A stretch of 64,000 bases of DNA from [Synechococcus] sp. NIES-970 (GTDB taxonomy: Bacteria > Cyanobacteriota > Cyanobacteriia > Cyanobacteriales > MRBY01), in contig AP017959.1 of assembly GCA_002356215.1 (NCBI GenBank), forward strand, positions 2,000,195 through 2,064,194, in the 5' to 3' direction. The position numbers and the translations under genes are program-made. This document shows positions 1-9,521 of the stretch, piece by piece. Every line of letters starts with the position of its first letter. Positions within the stretch are counted from its first letter, which is position 1. A model generated the notes under the pieces. That model saw nothing but the letters and a program-made list of their open reading frames with translations. It made no database searches and had not been told where the DNA came from.

Positions 1-184
1 TATGTTTAAAAATTTTATGTAGAGTTGCCCTCCATTTTGCCGGAAATGGGGCGTACGCTTGTAGGCGATCGCCGTCATCACCAGATGCGGATTACCCTAC
101 CTAGAAAACGAGCCTAGCGACCAAGGCCCATCCATTACTCAGAAATTCTTCTGACAACTTCCTCCTAAGACATGGAAAGGGATA
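1..184. other. Intergenic DNA at window start
   Basis: I see no open frame with a plausible start here. The stretch contains one HIP1 octamer near position 65 and lies beyond the 3' end of the leftward desaturase gene. A gene to the left of the window may begin or end just outside. Confidence 0.4.
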
Positions 185-216
185 AAAAAAGATGCCCTTT
201 TGAAACTGGGCATCTA
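185..216 (-). terminator. Terminator of desC
   Basis: Read leftwards, the inverted repeat GATGCCC ... GGGCATC (191-197 with 208-214) is followed by a run of T (184-190). This is a standard intrinsic terminator placed about 40 bases past the desaturase stop codon. Confidence 0.8.
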
Positions 217-252
217 GACAATGATTTTCCAAGGTTTTATTCTGCGACTGTG

Positions 253-1152
253 CTACTTCGTAGGGGCAAGACGGATATTCTTTGCAAAACCGAGTAACTG
301 TAGAAAACGGATGGTCATCCAGGTCATATCAATTTCCCACCAATTCAGGCCGTGGCGGGCGGAGTATTGATAGGCATGGTGATTATTGTGCCAGCCTTCA
401 CCATAGGTGACGAGGGCAACCCACCAGCAATTTTTTGAGTGGTCGTCGGATTCATGGCTTTTGTAGCCAAACTTGTGGGTGGCACTGTTGACGAACCAAG
501 TACAGTGAAAAACTACTGCCAAGCGGAGAAAAATTCCCCAAATTACAAAAGACCAGCCGTTACCGACCCAAGCCTCACCCCAGCCATAGAGGGCCAGACC
601 CAAAGCTACCTGAATGAGTACCATGTACTTCTGGCAAAACTGGTAGAAGGGATCATCCTTAATGTCTTTGATGTAGCGGTCAATATCCTTTCGCGCCGGG
701 ATTTCAAAAAGCATCCAACCGATGTGACTCCACCAAAAACCCTTATTGGAATCATGGGGATCAGGGGTGTTATCCGAATATTTGTGGTGAATTCGGTGTA
801 GCCCAATCCAGTCGATTGGCCCCCCTTGGCAGGCGAGGGTACCGCAGAAGATCAAGAAATACTCAAGCCACTTTGGTACTTCAAAGCTGCGGTGGGAAAC
901 CAAGCGGTGGAAGCCGAGGGTAATGCCAATACCGCCGGTAATCCAGTGGAAGAGGAGGAAAACCCCAACGGCCTGCCAACTAAAGTTACCGGGCAGGAAT
1001 GCGAGCAAGGCGACGATGTGGATCAGACTGAAATAGATAATGGTTGTCCAATCTAGGGGGAGTTTTTGGGAAGTGGCAGCAGTCATGAAATATCCTTTCT
1101 GGAAATAGTACTGTGGGACATGGTATGCGGAGGTTCCGTATTTTTTTTCCAC
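253..1152 (-). CDS. desC: Acyl-lipid delta-9 fatty acid desaturase
   Basis: Membrane di-iron desaturase that places the first double bond in stearoyl chains of membrane lipids, using ferredoxin-derived electrons in cyanobacteria. The three histidine boxes are visible: HRLVSH near residue 82, HRIHH near 119 and HNNHH near 258. Hydrophobic segments lie between them (about 33-75 and 178-215). The length of 299 aa fits the acyl-CoA/acyl-lipid delta-9 family. The ATG at 1152 gives about 20 residues before the family-like TSQKLPLDW region. The gene stands alone, with a clean terminator downstream. DesC is the expected cyanobacterial delta-9 enzyme; delta-12 or omega-3 desaturases have differently spaced boxes. 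Confidence 0.9.
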   Translation of the reverse strand: MEKKYGTSAYHVPQYYFQKGYFMTAATSQKLPLDWTTIIYFSLIHIVALLAFLPGNFSWQAVGVFLLFHWITGGIGITLGFHRLVSHRSFEVPKWLEYFLIFCGTLACQGGPIDWIGLHRIHHKYSDNTPDPHDSNKGFWWSHIGWMLFEIPARKDIDRYIKDIKDDPFYQFCQKYMVLIQVALGLALYGWGEAWVGNGWSFVIWGIFLRLAVVFHCTWFVNSATHKFGYKSHESDDHSKNCWWVALVTYGEGWHNNHHAYQYSARHGLNWWEIDMTWMTIRFLQLLGFAKNIRLAPTK

Positions 1153-1493
1153 TGCCCTACATCATAAACACAAGTACGGCGCAGCAAAGGGAAAACAGAT
1201 GAACTCTGGAGGGGGAGACTTATCGCCAGGAAAAGGTTTTAAAAGTTAGGGCAAAAATCTTAGAAATTCCGAATTTTAGGCTTTAATAGCGTTGAATTGT
1301 TTTCTGGGCTTTGCTTTTAGATGCAAGCAGGGTTTTCTTTCGTTGAATTAAATCAAATTTAACATTTATTTACAAAGTTAATCGAGATTTGCTGAATTTT
1401 AGCGTGGAATTGTCAGGTACGTCCATGATATGGGCGGTGGTTCCATGGCTTGCTATGATCGGCTCGCTCTATTTTTTTCTGCTCATTTTCGCT
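1153..1493. other. Divergent promoter region between desC and the PLP enzyme
   Basis: This 341-base AT-rich spacer must hold promoters for both divergent genes. A TTG-initiated frame could extend the rightward gene back to 1389 and adds a hydrophobic stretch. That stretch is not expected in this cytosolic enzyme family, so I treat it as non-coding. No clear operator was seen. Confidence 0.4.
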
Positions 1494-2723
1494 ATGAATG
1501 CCGCTGAAATTGTCCGTCAGGCGATCGCCTCCCTTGTCCCCACCTTCCAGGAAATTGATCAACAAACCAAAGAAAATTTACGCCAGGTGTTGCATGCTTT
1601 TCAGAAATATCGGGTCGGGGTGCACCATTTCAGTAGTGTCAGCGGCTATGGCCACGGGGATTTAGGGCGAGATACCCTCGACCAGGTTTACGCCGAGGTG
1701 ATGGGGGCAGAGGCCGCCCTGGTGCGGGTGCAATTTGTTTCAGGAACCCATGCGATCGCCGCCGCCTTGTATGGGGTATTGCGCCCTGGGGATGAAATGT
1801 TAGCAGTGGCCGGAGCCCCCTACGATACCCTCGAAGAAGTAATTGGTTTACGGGAAGCGGGTCAAGGTTCCCTCGCCGAATTTGGGGTGCGCTATCGGCA
1901 ACTGGAGTTAACACCCACCGGGGAAATTGACTGGGACGCCCTCAAAGCCACAATCCGTCCTGAAACCCGTTTAGCGCTGATCCAGCGTTCCTGTGGTTAT
2001 TCCTGGCGCAAAAGCCTTTCTACAGCAGACATTCAACGCATTGTTGACATCGTCAAAGCCCAGAATCCCAACACCATCTGTTTTGTGGACAACTGCTATG
2101 GCGAATTTATCGAAACCCAAGAACCCACAGCCGTCGGCGCCGATTTGATGGCGGGCTCGTTGATCAAAAATCCCGGTGGCACCATTGTCACCGGGGGCGG
2201 CTATCTGGCAGGAAAAGCCGAGCTCGTCGAACAGGCTGCCTGTCGCCTCACTGCTCCGGGCATAGGTAGTCATGGTGGCCCCACCTATGACCAAAACCGC
2301 TTGCTCTATCAAGGTTTATTCCTGGCCCCCCAGATGGTGGCAGAGGCGATGAAGTGTACCCATCTGGTGGCGACAGTATTTGCAGAACTGGGCTATGAGG
2401 TGCAGCCCAAACCTTTAGAAAGGCGGCAGGATGTGATCCAGGCGATTAAGCTCGGCTCTCCCGAAAAATTGCAAGCCTTCTGTCGGGCTTGGCAAAAATT
2501 CTCTCCCATTGGCTCTTACCTCGACCCTGTGCCGGCCCCAATGCCCGGCTATGAAAGTGAACTGGTGATGGCCGGGGGGACTTTTATCGATGGCAGCACT
2601 TCGGAACTATCCGCGGATGGGCCACTACGGGAACCCTATCTGGTTTTCTGCCAGGGGGGGACCCATTACACCCACGCAGCGATCGCCCTCGAAGCGGTAT
2701 TAGAAACCTTTGCCACCCTCTAA
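1494..2723 (+). CDS. Methionine gamma-lyase family PLP enzyme (aluminium-resistance-like)
   Basis: Fold-type I PLP enzyme of the family once called aluminium resistance protein, related to methionine gamma-lyase and cystathionine enzymes; the true substrate in cyanobacteria is unknown. From ATG 1494 the product is 409 aa, the usual family length. Seen: RVGVHHFSSVSGYGHGD near residue 37, a cofactor-site motif SLIKNPGG near 223 holding the likely Schiff-base lysine, and the downstream GGTHYTHA motif near 389. An upstream TTG start would add 35 hydrophobic residues and is less likely. The stop codon overlaps the rodA stop on the opposite strand by four bases, so the two genes converge tightly. 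Confidence 0.8.
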   Translation: MNAAEIVRQAIASLVPTFQEIDQQTKENLRQVLHAFQKYRVGVHHFSSVSGYGHGDLGRDTLDQVYAEVMGAEAALVRVQFVSGTHAIAAALYGVLRPGDEMLAVAGAPYDTLEEVIGLREAGQGSLAEFGVRYRQLELTPTGEIDWDALKATIRPETRLALIQRSCGYSWRKSLSTADIQRIVDIVKAQNPNTICFVDNCYGEFIETQEPTAVGADLMAGSLIKNPGGTIVTGGGYLAGKAELVEQAACRLTAPGIGSHGGPTYDQNRLLYQGLFLAPQMVAEAMKCTHLVATVFAELGYEVQPKPLERRQDVIQAIKLGSPEKLQAFCRAWQKFSPIGSYLDPVPAPMPGYESELVMAGGTFIDGSTSELSADGPLREPYLVFCQGGTHYTHAAIALEAVLETFATL

Positions 2724-3982
2724 CGGGTGCGATTAGCGACCGATTGTACCAGGCCAATTGCAATAAAGTTTGTCAGGAGGGATGAGCGGCCATAGCTGAG
2801 CCACGGCAGAGGAATCCCGGTAATGGGCGCAATACCAATCGTCATCCCCACATTGACCAACACTTGAAATAAAACCATGGACAGGACACCAACGGCGATG
2901 AGCGACCCAAAATTATCTTCGGTTTTACAGGCGATTCGGATCAGCCGGAGACAAAGCAACCAAAATAAAAACACCACAGTGATCGCCCCGATAAAGCCGA
3001 GCTCTTCACCAATGACCGAAAAAATAAAATCCGTGTGTTGTTCTGGGACATAGTTCAACTGGGTTTGGGAGCCGTTGTAAAGGCCGCTGCCCCAAAGTTG
3101 ACCCGAACCAATGGCAATGCGCGATTGGATCAGGTGATAGCCGCCCCCAAGGGCATCTTGTTCAGGATTCAGAAAGAGGGTGATGCGATTTTTTTGGTAG
3201 GGCTGCAACATATTCCAAAGAATTCCGGCCCCCACCCCCGAGATCGCATTACCCAGCATTACCCCTACAGTACTCAACCACCGGTAGGGGAGAGTGAGCC
3301 AAGCCGTCAGTCCCATCAGCAGGAACCAGATGACCCACACAGGAAAAGCAACCCCAAACAGAATTGCTGAGACAATGGGGGAAACGATCAGCACAATCCA
3401 GCCAAAATTGGCGTTAGCCCAGTAGAGCATCCCCAAGGTGATTGCCCCAAAGACAAGGGAAGTCCCCAAATCTTGCAGCAAGATAAGACAGCCAGGAATG
3501 GCAGCGATGACAAAAACCTTGAACAGCATAGGCAGACGGTCAGCAGTTTCCTGGTGGAGGGTCGCCGCTAGGGACAGGATAAGACTGACCTTGGCAAATT
3601 CTGAGGGCTGTACATGGAAGCCTGCAATGTTAATCCAGCTTTGGGCACCATTGGCGGTGACCCCGATAAAGAAAACAGCAATCAGAGAAATAATACTGAG
3701 ACCATAAATTAACCAATGGCTCAGGACCAGTGTTTGGAAGCGTACACGGGCGATCGCCAAACAAATACCCAGGCCGACACCACCCGTGACCCAATGTTGC
3801 CACCAATCGGTAGAGCCGATGTTGAGTTGAGCGCTACGAATGGCCAAACCAGCCAAAATTGTGAGGCCGACGGTGACACTCATCAGCCACCAATCAATGC
3901 CCCACCAGGGGGCAATGGCATTGGTTAAGGGGTCGACAATATAGGTTTTAAAAGGGTGACGGCGTTGGGAGCGGCGAAACAT
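2720..3982 (-). CDS. rodA: Rod-shape SEDS glycosyltransferase RodA
   Basis: Polytopic inner-membrane SEDS protein that polymerises lipid II glycan strands during cell elongation together with a class B penicillin-binding protein. At 420 aa it shows about ten hydrophobic segments. The C-terminal signature GIAPITGIPLPWLSYGRSS (residues about 381-399) is typical of RodA rather than FtsW. The central loop QNRITLFLNPEQD-like stretch and GGGYHLIQSRIAIGSG (about 280-295) also fit. Arginine in SYGRSS, where many bacteria have glycine, is as far as I recall the usual cyanobacterial form. Convergent with the PLP enzyme gene. Confidence 0.9.
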   Translation of the reverse strand: MFRRSQRRHPFKTYIVDPLTNAIAPWWGIDWWLMSVTVGLTILAGLAIRSAQLNIGSTDWWQHWVTGGVGLGICLAIARVRFQTLVLSHWLIYGLSIISLIAVFFIGVTANGAQSWINIAGFHVQPSEFAKVSLILSLAATLHQETADRLPMLFKVFVIAAIPGCLILLQDLGTSLVFGAITLGMLYWANANFGWIVLIVSPIVSAILFGVAFPVWVIWFLLMGLTAWLTLPYRWLSTVGVMLGNAISGVGAGILWNMLQPYQKNRITLFLNPEQDALGGGYHLIQSRIAIGSGQLWGSGLYNGSQTQLNYVPEQHTDFIFSVIGEELGFIGAITVVFLFWLLCLRLIRIACKTEDNFGSLIAVGVLSMVLFQVLVNVGMTIGIAPITGIPLPWLSYGRSSLLTNFIAIGLVQSVANRTR

Positions 3983-4043
3983 CAGAATCTATGCCTGAAA
4001 AATCACTCCTATCTTGCCACAGACAGATGTTAAATTTGGAAAA

Positions 4044-5186
4044 TTAGTCCTTGAAGTCGAGGGCGATCGCCTCGGAAATATGACTGAGGTTATGGGCCTC
4101 TAATTTAGCCAGTAAACCCCGCAGGATATTCGGCACAATCCAAGGGCCTTCGTAGATCCAGCCGGTGTAAAGCTGTAGTAAGCTTGCCCCTGCTGTGATT
4201 TTTTCCCAGGCATGGTCGGCGGTAAAAATCCCCCCCACGCCGATAATGGGCAAACTTCCCTGGGTTTGCTCATAGATGAAACGAATGACTTCAGTTGATC
4301 GCTGGCGGACAGGCGCTCCACTGATACCTCCAGCTTCCTCGGCGACGGGATTACCGGTTTTTTCGAGCACTTTTGTTTTTAGCCCGTCCCGTTTGGTGGT
4401 GGTGTTGGTGGCGATAATCCCAGAGAGTTGATAGTCTTGGGCGATTTTAACGAGGTTGGCGATCGCCTCCCAGTCGAGATCCGGAGAAATTTTGATAAAA
4501 ATTGGCTGCTGCTTGGTATTGGCCTCCTGGAGCGCTTCGAGGATCGGTTGAATCTGTTCACCCCCCTGGAGCGATCGCAAACCCGGCGTATTCGGCGAGC
4601 TGACATTCACCACAAAATAATCTGCCACCTCCTGCAGCGCCGCAAAACTCCCCTGATAGTCCGCTGCTGCCGCTTCTAGGGGGGTAACTTTTGACTTGCA
4701 CAAATTAATGCCAATGGGGATGGTACGGGGTTCAATTTGCCAACTTTCCGCCAGGGTTTTTGCCATCACCGCTGCCCCTAGGTTATTTGCCCCCAGACGG
4801 TTGAGGGCTGCCTGGTCTGCGGGTAAACGAAATAGGCGGGGTAAAGGGTTACCGGGCTGGGCATGGAGAGTTACTGCTCCCATTTCTGCAAAACCAAAGC
4901 CAAAGCGCGACCACATCCCCGCTGCCATGGCATCCTTATCGCAGCCCGCCGAGAGGCCCACCGGATTCGGGAAATCTAAGCCCCAGAGGGTTTGGTGCAA
5001 GCGCGGATCGGTGACACAAAATTCTGCCTGCATTTCTTTTTTTGCCAAACGACTCCAGAGCAGATCGGGTGATCGCTCTAGCCAGTGCAAAGTGTTGATG
5101 AGCTGGCGGTGACCCTGTTCTGGGTTATCCCGAAAGGCGGCGAGCACAAGGGAATAACCGGGTTTTGCGAAGTTCAGTAATGCCAT
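4044..5186 (-). CDS. pyrD: Dihydroorotate dehydrogenase (quinone), class 2
   Basis: FMN enzyme of pyrimidine synthesis that oxidises dihydroorotate to orotate and passes electrons to the membrane quinone pool. The start ATG 5186 gives 380 aa; an upstream ATG at 5231 would add 15 unrelated residues. The N-terminal helix region ([13 protein letters not shown]) is the membrane-binding extension of class 2 enzymes. Other motifs are [13 protein letters not shown] (FMN site), [14 protein letters not shown] with the catalytic serine, and [13 protein letters not shown] and [29 protein letters not shown]-like phosphate-binding segments near the end. DUF2062 and ferredoxin genes follow upstream on the same strand. 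Confidence 0.93.
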   Translation of the reverse strand: MALLNFAKPGYSLVLAAFRDNPEQGHRQLINTLHWLERSPDLLWSRLAKKEMQAEFCVTDPRLHQTLWGLDFPNPVGLSAGCDKDAMAAGMWSRFGFGFAEMGAVTLHAQPGNPLPRLFRLPADQAALNRLGANNLGAAVMAKTLAESWQIEPRTIPIGINLCKSKVTPLEAAAADYQGSFAALQEVADYFVVNVSSPNTPGLRSLQGGEQIQPILEALQEANTKQQPIFIKISPDLDWEAIANLVKIAQDYQLSGIIATNTTTKRDGLKTKVLEKTGNPVAEEAGGISGAPVRQRSTEVIRFIYEQTQGSLPIIGVGGIFTADHAWEKITAGASLLQLYTGWIYEGPWIVPNILRGLLAKLEAHNLSHISEAIALDFKD

Positions 5187-5258
5187 GGAGTTGAAAAGCC
5201 AAGAGTGGGGAGAAAAGTTATGAACAATCACCGGCTGTATTTATGTCAGCCCGTGGTT

Positions 5259-5810
5259 TTATTTTTTGCAAAAATGCTCCTTTGGGGGCTGGGGGGATTG
5301 TTGTCGTTGGGCTTGGCGAGCAGCCCGGAGTGATCGCCAACGGTACATCAACCAGAGGGAGAGAAAATATGCCCCCACTGCCAAAGCGAATCCTACCACC
5401 GCACAACCGATGAACAGGGTGCTAATGAAGTTGATCCCTGCGACGCTGAGTTCTGACCACGACTCCAATTGGGTTTCATCAAAACCCGTTGCCTGACCGA
5501 GGAAAACCTCTCCCACTTGGAAGTTGAAATAAAAAATCGGTACATAGGTGAAAGGATTACTCACCCAAGTGCCCGCTGCGGCAGTGAGCTTATTGCCTTG
5601 GATAGTTGTGGCCAACAGGAGACCAATAATCGTCTGTAGGCCAAAGAGGGGGAAGCTCCCGGCAAACACTCCGCAGGCCCAGCCCCTGGCGATCGCCTCC
5701 GGGGTCCCTTCCTGGCGAATCACTTTGATATACCAATACCGCAGCCAACGGCGCCAATGGGAACGCGGATCTCTAGGATATTTGCGAAGCAAGGGTTTCA
5801 CAGTGACCAT
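5259..5810 (-). CDS. DUF2062 membrane protein
   Basis: Conserved small membrane protein of 183 aa. It opens with a basic stretch (RKYPRDPRSHWRRWLRYWYIKVIRQ) followed by the DUF2062 pattern GTPEAIARGWACGVFAGSFPLFGLQTIIGLLLA (about 35-67). Then come WVSNPFTYVPIFYFNFQVGE and a second long hydrophobic pair (about 124-155). The biochemical role of DUF2062 proteins is not established; some occur beside glycosyltransferases. It lies on the same strand as pyrD and ferredoxin with short gaps (about 70 and 60 bases), so co-transcription is possible. The charged C-terminal tail is rich in Arg and Gln. Confidence 0.75.
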   Translation of the reverse strand: MVTVKPLLRKYPRDPRSHWRRWLRYWYIKVIRQEGTPEAIARGWACGVFAGSFPLFGLQTIIGLLLATTIQGNKLTAAAGTWVSNPFTYVPIFYFNFQVGEVFLGQATGFDETQLESWSELSVAGINFISTLFIGCAVVGFALAVGAYFLSLWLMYRWRSLRAARQAQRQQSPQPPKEHFCKK

Positions 5811-5872
5811 GGAAAACTCAGCTAAAAAAAATGGGGAAAACTTCCCCGGACTGCTTGCGATTAGCGAAGGAC

Positions 5873-6193
5873 TTAGGCACTCTTACCAAACTGGCGATCG
5901 TAGACCATTTCTTCCTTATCTGATTCTAGCTTGACATCGGAGCGGGGGTAGGCGACACAAAGGAGCGCATAGCCTTCGTCTTGCAGTTCTGGCGAAAGAC
6001 CAATGCCCTCTTCTCGGCTGACACTCCCTTCGGTGATCAATGCGGCACAGGTGGTACAAACCCCAGCACTGCAGGAAGTGGGGAGATCGATATTGTTGGC
6101 GTGGGCAGCATCAAGGATCGTTTGATCGTCTGGAACGTCGATGGTGTAGGTGTTGCCACGGTGTTTAATCTCAACTTTATAGGTGGTGGTCAT
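5873..6193 (-). CDS. Plant-type [2Fe-2S] ferredoxin
   Basis: Soluble one-electron carrier. Cluster ligands are visible in CSAGVCTTC (C-x4-C-x2-C, residues about 41-49) and a fourth cysteine in YALLCVAYPRSD (about 79). The N-terminus TYKVEIKHRGNTYTIDVPDDQTILDAAHANNIDLP is the usual beta-grasp pattern. At 106 aa it is slightly longer than photosynthetic ferredoxin I, with a C-terminal tail DKEEMVYDRQFGKSA. It is therefore probably one of the minor cyanobacterial ferredoxins rather than the main PetF. It is the first gene of a possible leftward group with the DUF2062 gene and pyrD. Confidence 0.88.
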   Translation of the reverse strand: MTTTYKVEIKHRGNTYTIDVPDDQTILDAAHANNIDLPTSCSAGVCTTCAALITEGSVSREEGIGLSPELQDEGYALLCVAYPRSDVKLESDKEEMVYDRQFGKSA

Positions 6194-6400
6194 AGGGGCG
6201 TTGATCGTGATGATTGAAAAGTGATTCTGGCTAAATATTCTAAGGGATTGCTGCCCGTATTAAGAAATGTCGCTAAATCTAAACCTTAATTGCGTCGGTG
6301 CTGGTGGTCGAAAGTTCGGGTGTTAATTTGAAGGGCGAAATTCCCTTGGGAAACTTCTTTTTAAAACCCTCAAATTACACAATTCCAGGCATTAACTTTT

Positions 6401-6577
6401 ATGTATAACGGCAATACAAAAAAAGACTATATCCAAGCGGGTCTCGTGGCTGGTTTAGGGGCTGGGGTGGCGACATCCTTCGCGGTGGGCCAAGGGCAAC
6501 ATCCGGCGATCGCCCTGGCAATTACCTTAATGGCATCTGGGTTTGCGATGCTTTGTCACCGCTACGACTTGATCTAA
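6401..6577 (+). CDS. 58-aa small membrane protein
   Basis: A short frame from ATG 6401 to TAA 6577 encodes 58 residues. The N-terminus is hydrophilic (MYNGNTKKDYIQ), followed by a Gly/Ala-rich hydrophobic span (AGLVAGLGAGVATSFAVG) and a second one (AIALAITLMASGFAMLCHRYDLI). Two short membrane helices are likely. A HIP1 octamer lies inside the frame and is translated in a frame giving PAIAL, as in real cyanobacterial genes. I do not recognise the family. It sits alone between the ferredoxin gene and the MDR oxidoreductase, with no clear Shine-Dalgarno sequence. Coding is supported by composition only. Confidence 0.5.
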   Translation: MYNGNTKKDYIQAGLVAGLGAGVATSFAVGQGQHPAIALAITLMASGFAMLCHRYDLI

Positions 6578-6638
6578 TTACCTTGACTAAGACTTTATAA
6601 AATAGAGCCATAGTAATTCACAGTTTCAGAGATTAATC

Positions 6639-7640
6639 ATGCAGGCGATCGCCATGGCCGCAGCGGGAACGCCCGACGTTCTCCAACTGATTGAGGTGCC
6701 ACAACCGCAGATCACGACCCCCCAGCAAGTCTTGGTAAAGCTCCAGGCGGCGGGGGTCAATCCTATTGATACAAAAGTCCGCAGTCGGGGCACGTTTTAT
6801 GATGATCCTCTCCCGGCGATCCTCGGTTGTGATGGGGCCGGGGTGATTGAGGCGATCGGGAGTGACGTCGAAACTTTTCATGTTGGTGATGCGGTCTATT
6901 TCTGCGATGGCGGCCTCGGTAAAGCAGGCACTGGCAATTACGCCGAATATGCGGTGGTAGATGCCCGCTTTATTGCGAAAAAACCAGACAATTTATCCTT
7001 TGCAGCGGCGGCGGCAGCGCCCCTGGTGCTCCTGACGGCCTGGGAAGCATTGGGCGATCGCGCGCGGTTGCAAGCCGGCCAAACGGTGCTGATCCATGGC
7101 GGCGCTGGCGGGGTGGGTCACGTAGCGATTCAACTGGCCAAACTCTGGGGCGCGACGGTTTTTACCACGGTAAGTACCCCCGACAAAGCAGAATTAGCAA
7201 GGCAGTACGGTGCCGATGAGGTGATTTTTTACCGCGATCAAGATGTCCCAGAAGCGATCCATAATCTGACAGAGGGGGTTGGCGTGGACGTGGCCTTTGA
7301 TACCATCGGTGGCCGGATCTTTTGGGAGAGTGTGCCAGCGGTGAAAACCTATGGGGATTTAGTCACGATCCTCGAACCGGATTTTCAGCTTGGGAATTTT
7401 CAGCAAGCTAGGTTAAAGAATCTCCGGATTAGCCTAGAGCTGATGCTCACTCCTATGCTCACTGGGGATGTGGCAGCCCAAATGCACCAGGCGGAGATTC
7501 TCCGACAATGTAGCGAACTATTTGAACAAGGAAAACTCAACATTCATCTCAGTCAAACCTTGCCTTTAGCCGAAGCTAAAAAAGCGCATCAACTCATCGA
7601 GCAGGGTTCCACCACTGGCAAAATCGCCTTCACAATTTGA
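6639..7640 (+). CDS. MDR-family NAD(P)H:quinone oxidoreductase / zinc-less alcohol dehydrogenase
   Basis: Medium-chain dehydrogenase/reductase of 333 aa. The N-terminal GroES-like half (1-120) has GVNPIDTKVRSRG and LGCDGAGVIEAIG but lacks the usual zinc-binding cysteine cluster, which points to the quinone-oxidoreductase branch. The Rossmann motif is GGAGGVGHVAIQLA near residues 152-165. The likely reaction is NADPH-dependent reduction of quinones or reactive enals; the substrate cannot be told from sequence. The C-terminus QLIEQGSTTGKIAFTI is typical. The start ATG at 6639 overlaps a HIP1 site directly behind it. Convergent with the ABC exporter gene 17 bases downstream. Confidence 0.85.
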   Translation: MQAIAMAAAGTPDVLQLIEVPQPQITTPQQVLVKLQAAGVNPIDTKVRSRGTFYDDPLPAILGCDGAGVIEAIGSDVETFHVGDAVYFCDGGLGKAGTGNYAEYAVVDARFIAKKPDNLSFAAAAAAPLVLLTAWEALGDRARLQAGQTVLIHGGAGGVGHVAIQLAKLWGATVFTTVSTPDKAELARQYGADEVIFYRDQDVPEAIHNLTEGVGVDVAFDTIGGRIFWESVPAVKTYGDLVTILEPDFQLGNFQQARLKNLRISLELMLTPMLTGDVAAQMHQAEILRQCSELFEQGKLNIHLSQTLPLAEAKKAHQLIEQGSTTGKIAFTI

Positions 7641-7657
7641 CCTAACAGCGGTAAGTT

Positions 7658-9388
7658 TTAAGCAAACTGCTGGGCGTGGAATTGGGCATAGCGGCCCTGG
7701 AGGGCGATCAACTCCTCATGGCTGCCGGATTCGATAATTTCCCCTTGATCCAAAACCAGAATGCGATCGCTGCTGCGGACGGTGGCGAGACGGTGGGCAA
7801 TCACAAATACGGTGCGGTCTTTCATAATCCGCTCCAAGGCTTCCTGCACCAGGGCTTCGGATTCGGCATCGAGGGCGGAGGTCGCTTCATCGAGGATCAA
7901 AATACGCGGATTGAGCAACACCGCCCGGGCGATCGCCAACCGTTGCCGTTGGCCCCCAGACAGGTTCACCCCCCGCTCTCCCACATAGGTGTGATAGCCC
8001 TGGGAAAATTCCGAGATGAACTGGTGGGCATTGGCAATTTTCGCCGCCTTCTCCACCGCTTCAAAGTCAATATCCGTTTGACCGAAGGCAATATTTTGGG
8101 CGATCGTCCCGGAAAACAGCACCGTTTCCTGGGGGACAATGCCGATCTGTTGGCGCAGACTTTTGAGCGTGACGGTACTGGTATCAACACCATCGATGAG
8201 GATTTTGCCCGCCACCGGATTGTAAAAACGGGGCAAGAGATTCACCAGGGTTGTTTTTCCCGCCCCCGACGAACCCACCAGGGCAATCATTTCCCCCGGT
8301 TGCACCGTTAGATTGATATTTTTGAGAACGGGTTTATCTGCTTCATAGGCAAAGGAAACATTTTGATAGTCCACTTTCCCCGTGACGGCAGGCAAGATCT
8401 GAGCATCGGCGGCTTCAATAACCGTTGGTTGCACCGCCATCAGTTCAAATACCCGGTCAACGGACGCTTCCCCTTCTTTAAATTCGTTGAAATTACTGGT
8501 GGTAATTTGAATGGGGTCAATCAGTAGGGCCACCGCCGCCACATAGCTGACAAACTCTGCCGCTGTTAGATTCCCTTGGGCAATCTGCCAGCCCCCCAAG
8601 AAAAAGAGAAAGATAATCGCCATCGCCTCCAGGAAGCCTACCACCACAAATTGCAGAGCTTTGATCTGGGCGGTGCGAAACTTGGCACGGCGGTTCTGTT
8701 CGGCTTCTTCGGTGAAGCGTTGCAGTTCATATTCTTCGGCGGCAAAGGCTTGCACAAGGCGAATTCCATTAAATACTTCCGTCAACAGCGAAGAAAGATT
8801 AGAGGTGCGAGTCTGGCTGCGGCGGGAAAAATCTAAGAGCTTTTCCCCAAAGGAACCGATCAAGATGGCCATCAAGGGGCCAATGATCAGTGCTGCCATG
8901 GTGAGCTGCCAGTTGACATAAAACATATATCCCAGCACGACGATCAATTGGAGAATGCTAGGGACAAACTGCTGGAAAATCTTGTTTATGACTTCCCCGA
9001 CCCGGTCTACATCTTCTGTGAGGCGATAGGACAAATCCCCCGTTTTGGCCCCCTCAAAGTAGTTCAAACTGAGGCGATGGAGGTGGCGATAAACTTCGGT
9101 GCGCAGGCGCAGGGCGATATGTAATGCTGCTTTGGCCATGAGGGTGTCTTGGCCATATTGCACCGCACCGCGAATCAGGAAGATAATGGCCCCTTGACCG
9201 GCTAATTTCAAAATGCCTTGGATATTGCCCGCACCAATGTCATTGGCAATGTCCCCGGCAAGAATGGCGAGGATTGGCCAAAAAATCGTAAAGCCAATGG
9301 TGCAGAGGAGGGCTTGGGCGATCGTCAACCGCTGGAACTGGAGGTAGGGCAGCAGATGGAAATAGCTAGAGCGGGGGGAGGGTTTCAA
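7658..9388 (-). CDS. MsbA-like ABC exporter (fused membrane and ATPase domains)
   Basis: Homodimeric half-transporter of 576 aa. Residues about 20-310 form the six-helix type 1 exporter domain, with the coupling pattern GDLSYRLTEDVDRVGEVINK. Residues about 335-570 form the nucleotide-binding domain: Walker A GSSGAGKTT near 373, Q-loop IGIVPQETVLFSG, signature LSGGQRQRLAIARA near 475, Walker B ILILDEATSALD near 496, and the switch histidine in VIAHRLAT. Such proteins export lipids, lipopolysaccharide or amphiphilic drugs; sequence alone does not tell which. No partner gene is adjacent. Confidence 0.88.
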   Translation of the reverse strand: MKPSPRSSYFHLLPYLQFQRLTIAQALLCTIGFTIFWPILAILAGDIANDIGAGNIQGILKLAGQGAIIFLIRGAVQYGQDTLMAKAALHIALRLRTEVYRHLHRLSLNYFEGAKTGDLSYRLTEDVDRVGEVINKIFQQFVPSILQLIVVLGYMFYVNWQLTMAALIIGPLMAILIGSFGEKLLDFSRRSQTRTSNLSSLLTEVFNGIRLVQAFAAEEYELQRFTEEAEQNRRAKFRTAQIKALQFVVVGFLEAMAIIFLFFLGGWQIAQGNLTAAEFVSYVAAVALLIDPIQITTSNFNEFKEGEASVDRVFELMAVQPTVIEAADAQILPAVTGKVDYQNVSFAYEADKPVLKNINLTVQPGEMIALVGSSGAGKTTLVNLLPRFYNPVAGKILIDGVDTSTVTLKSLRQQIGIVPQETVLFSGTIAQNIAFGQTDIDFEAVEKAAKIANAHQFISEFSQGYHTYVGERGVNLSGGQRQRLAIARAVLLNPRILILDEATSALDAESEALVQEALERIMKDRTVFVIAHRLATVRSSDRILVLDQGEIIESGSHEELIALQGRYAQFHAQQFA

Positions 9389-9521
9389 AGCAGTGGGTAG
9401 CAGAGGGTGAGCAGACCTATGGTACGCGAATTCGGCGGCAATTCTTTAAGGAAAAATACATCCAAGGGACTATCGATGGGATGATGGTAGGCTATATCTT
9501 TACCTTTTTTTTCCGGCATCG

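Noticed and set aside
1389-1493. TTG-started extension of the PLP enzyme
   Set aside because: It adds a hydrophobic leader not expected in this cytosolic family; ATG 1494 gives the usual length.
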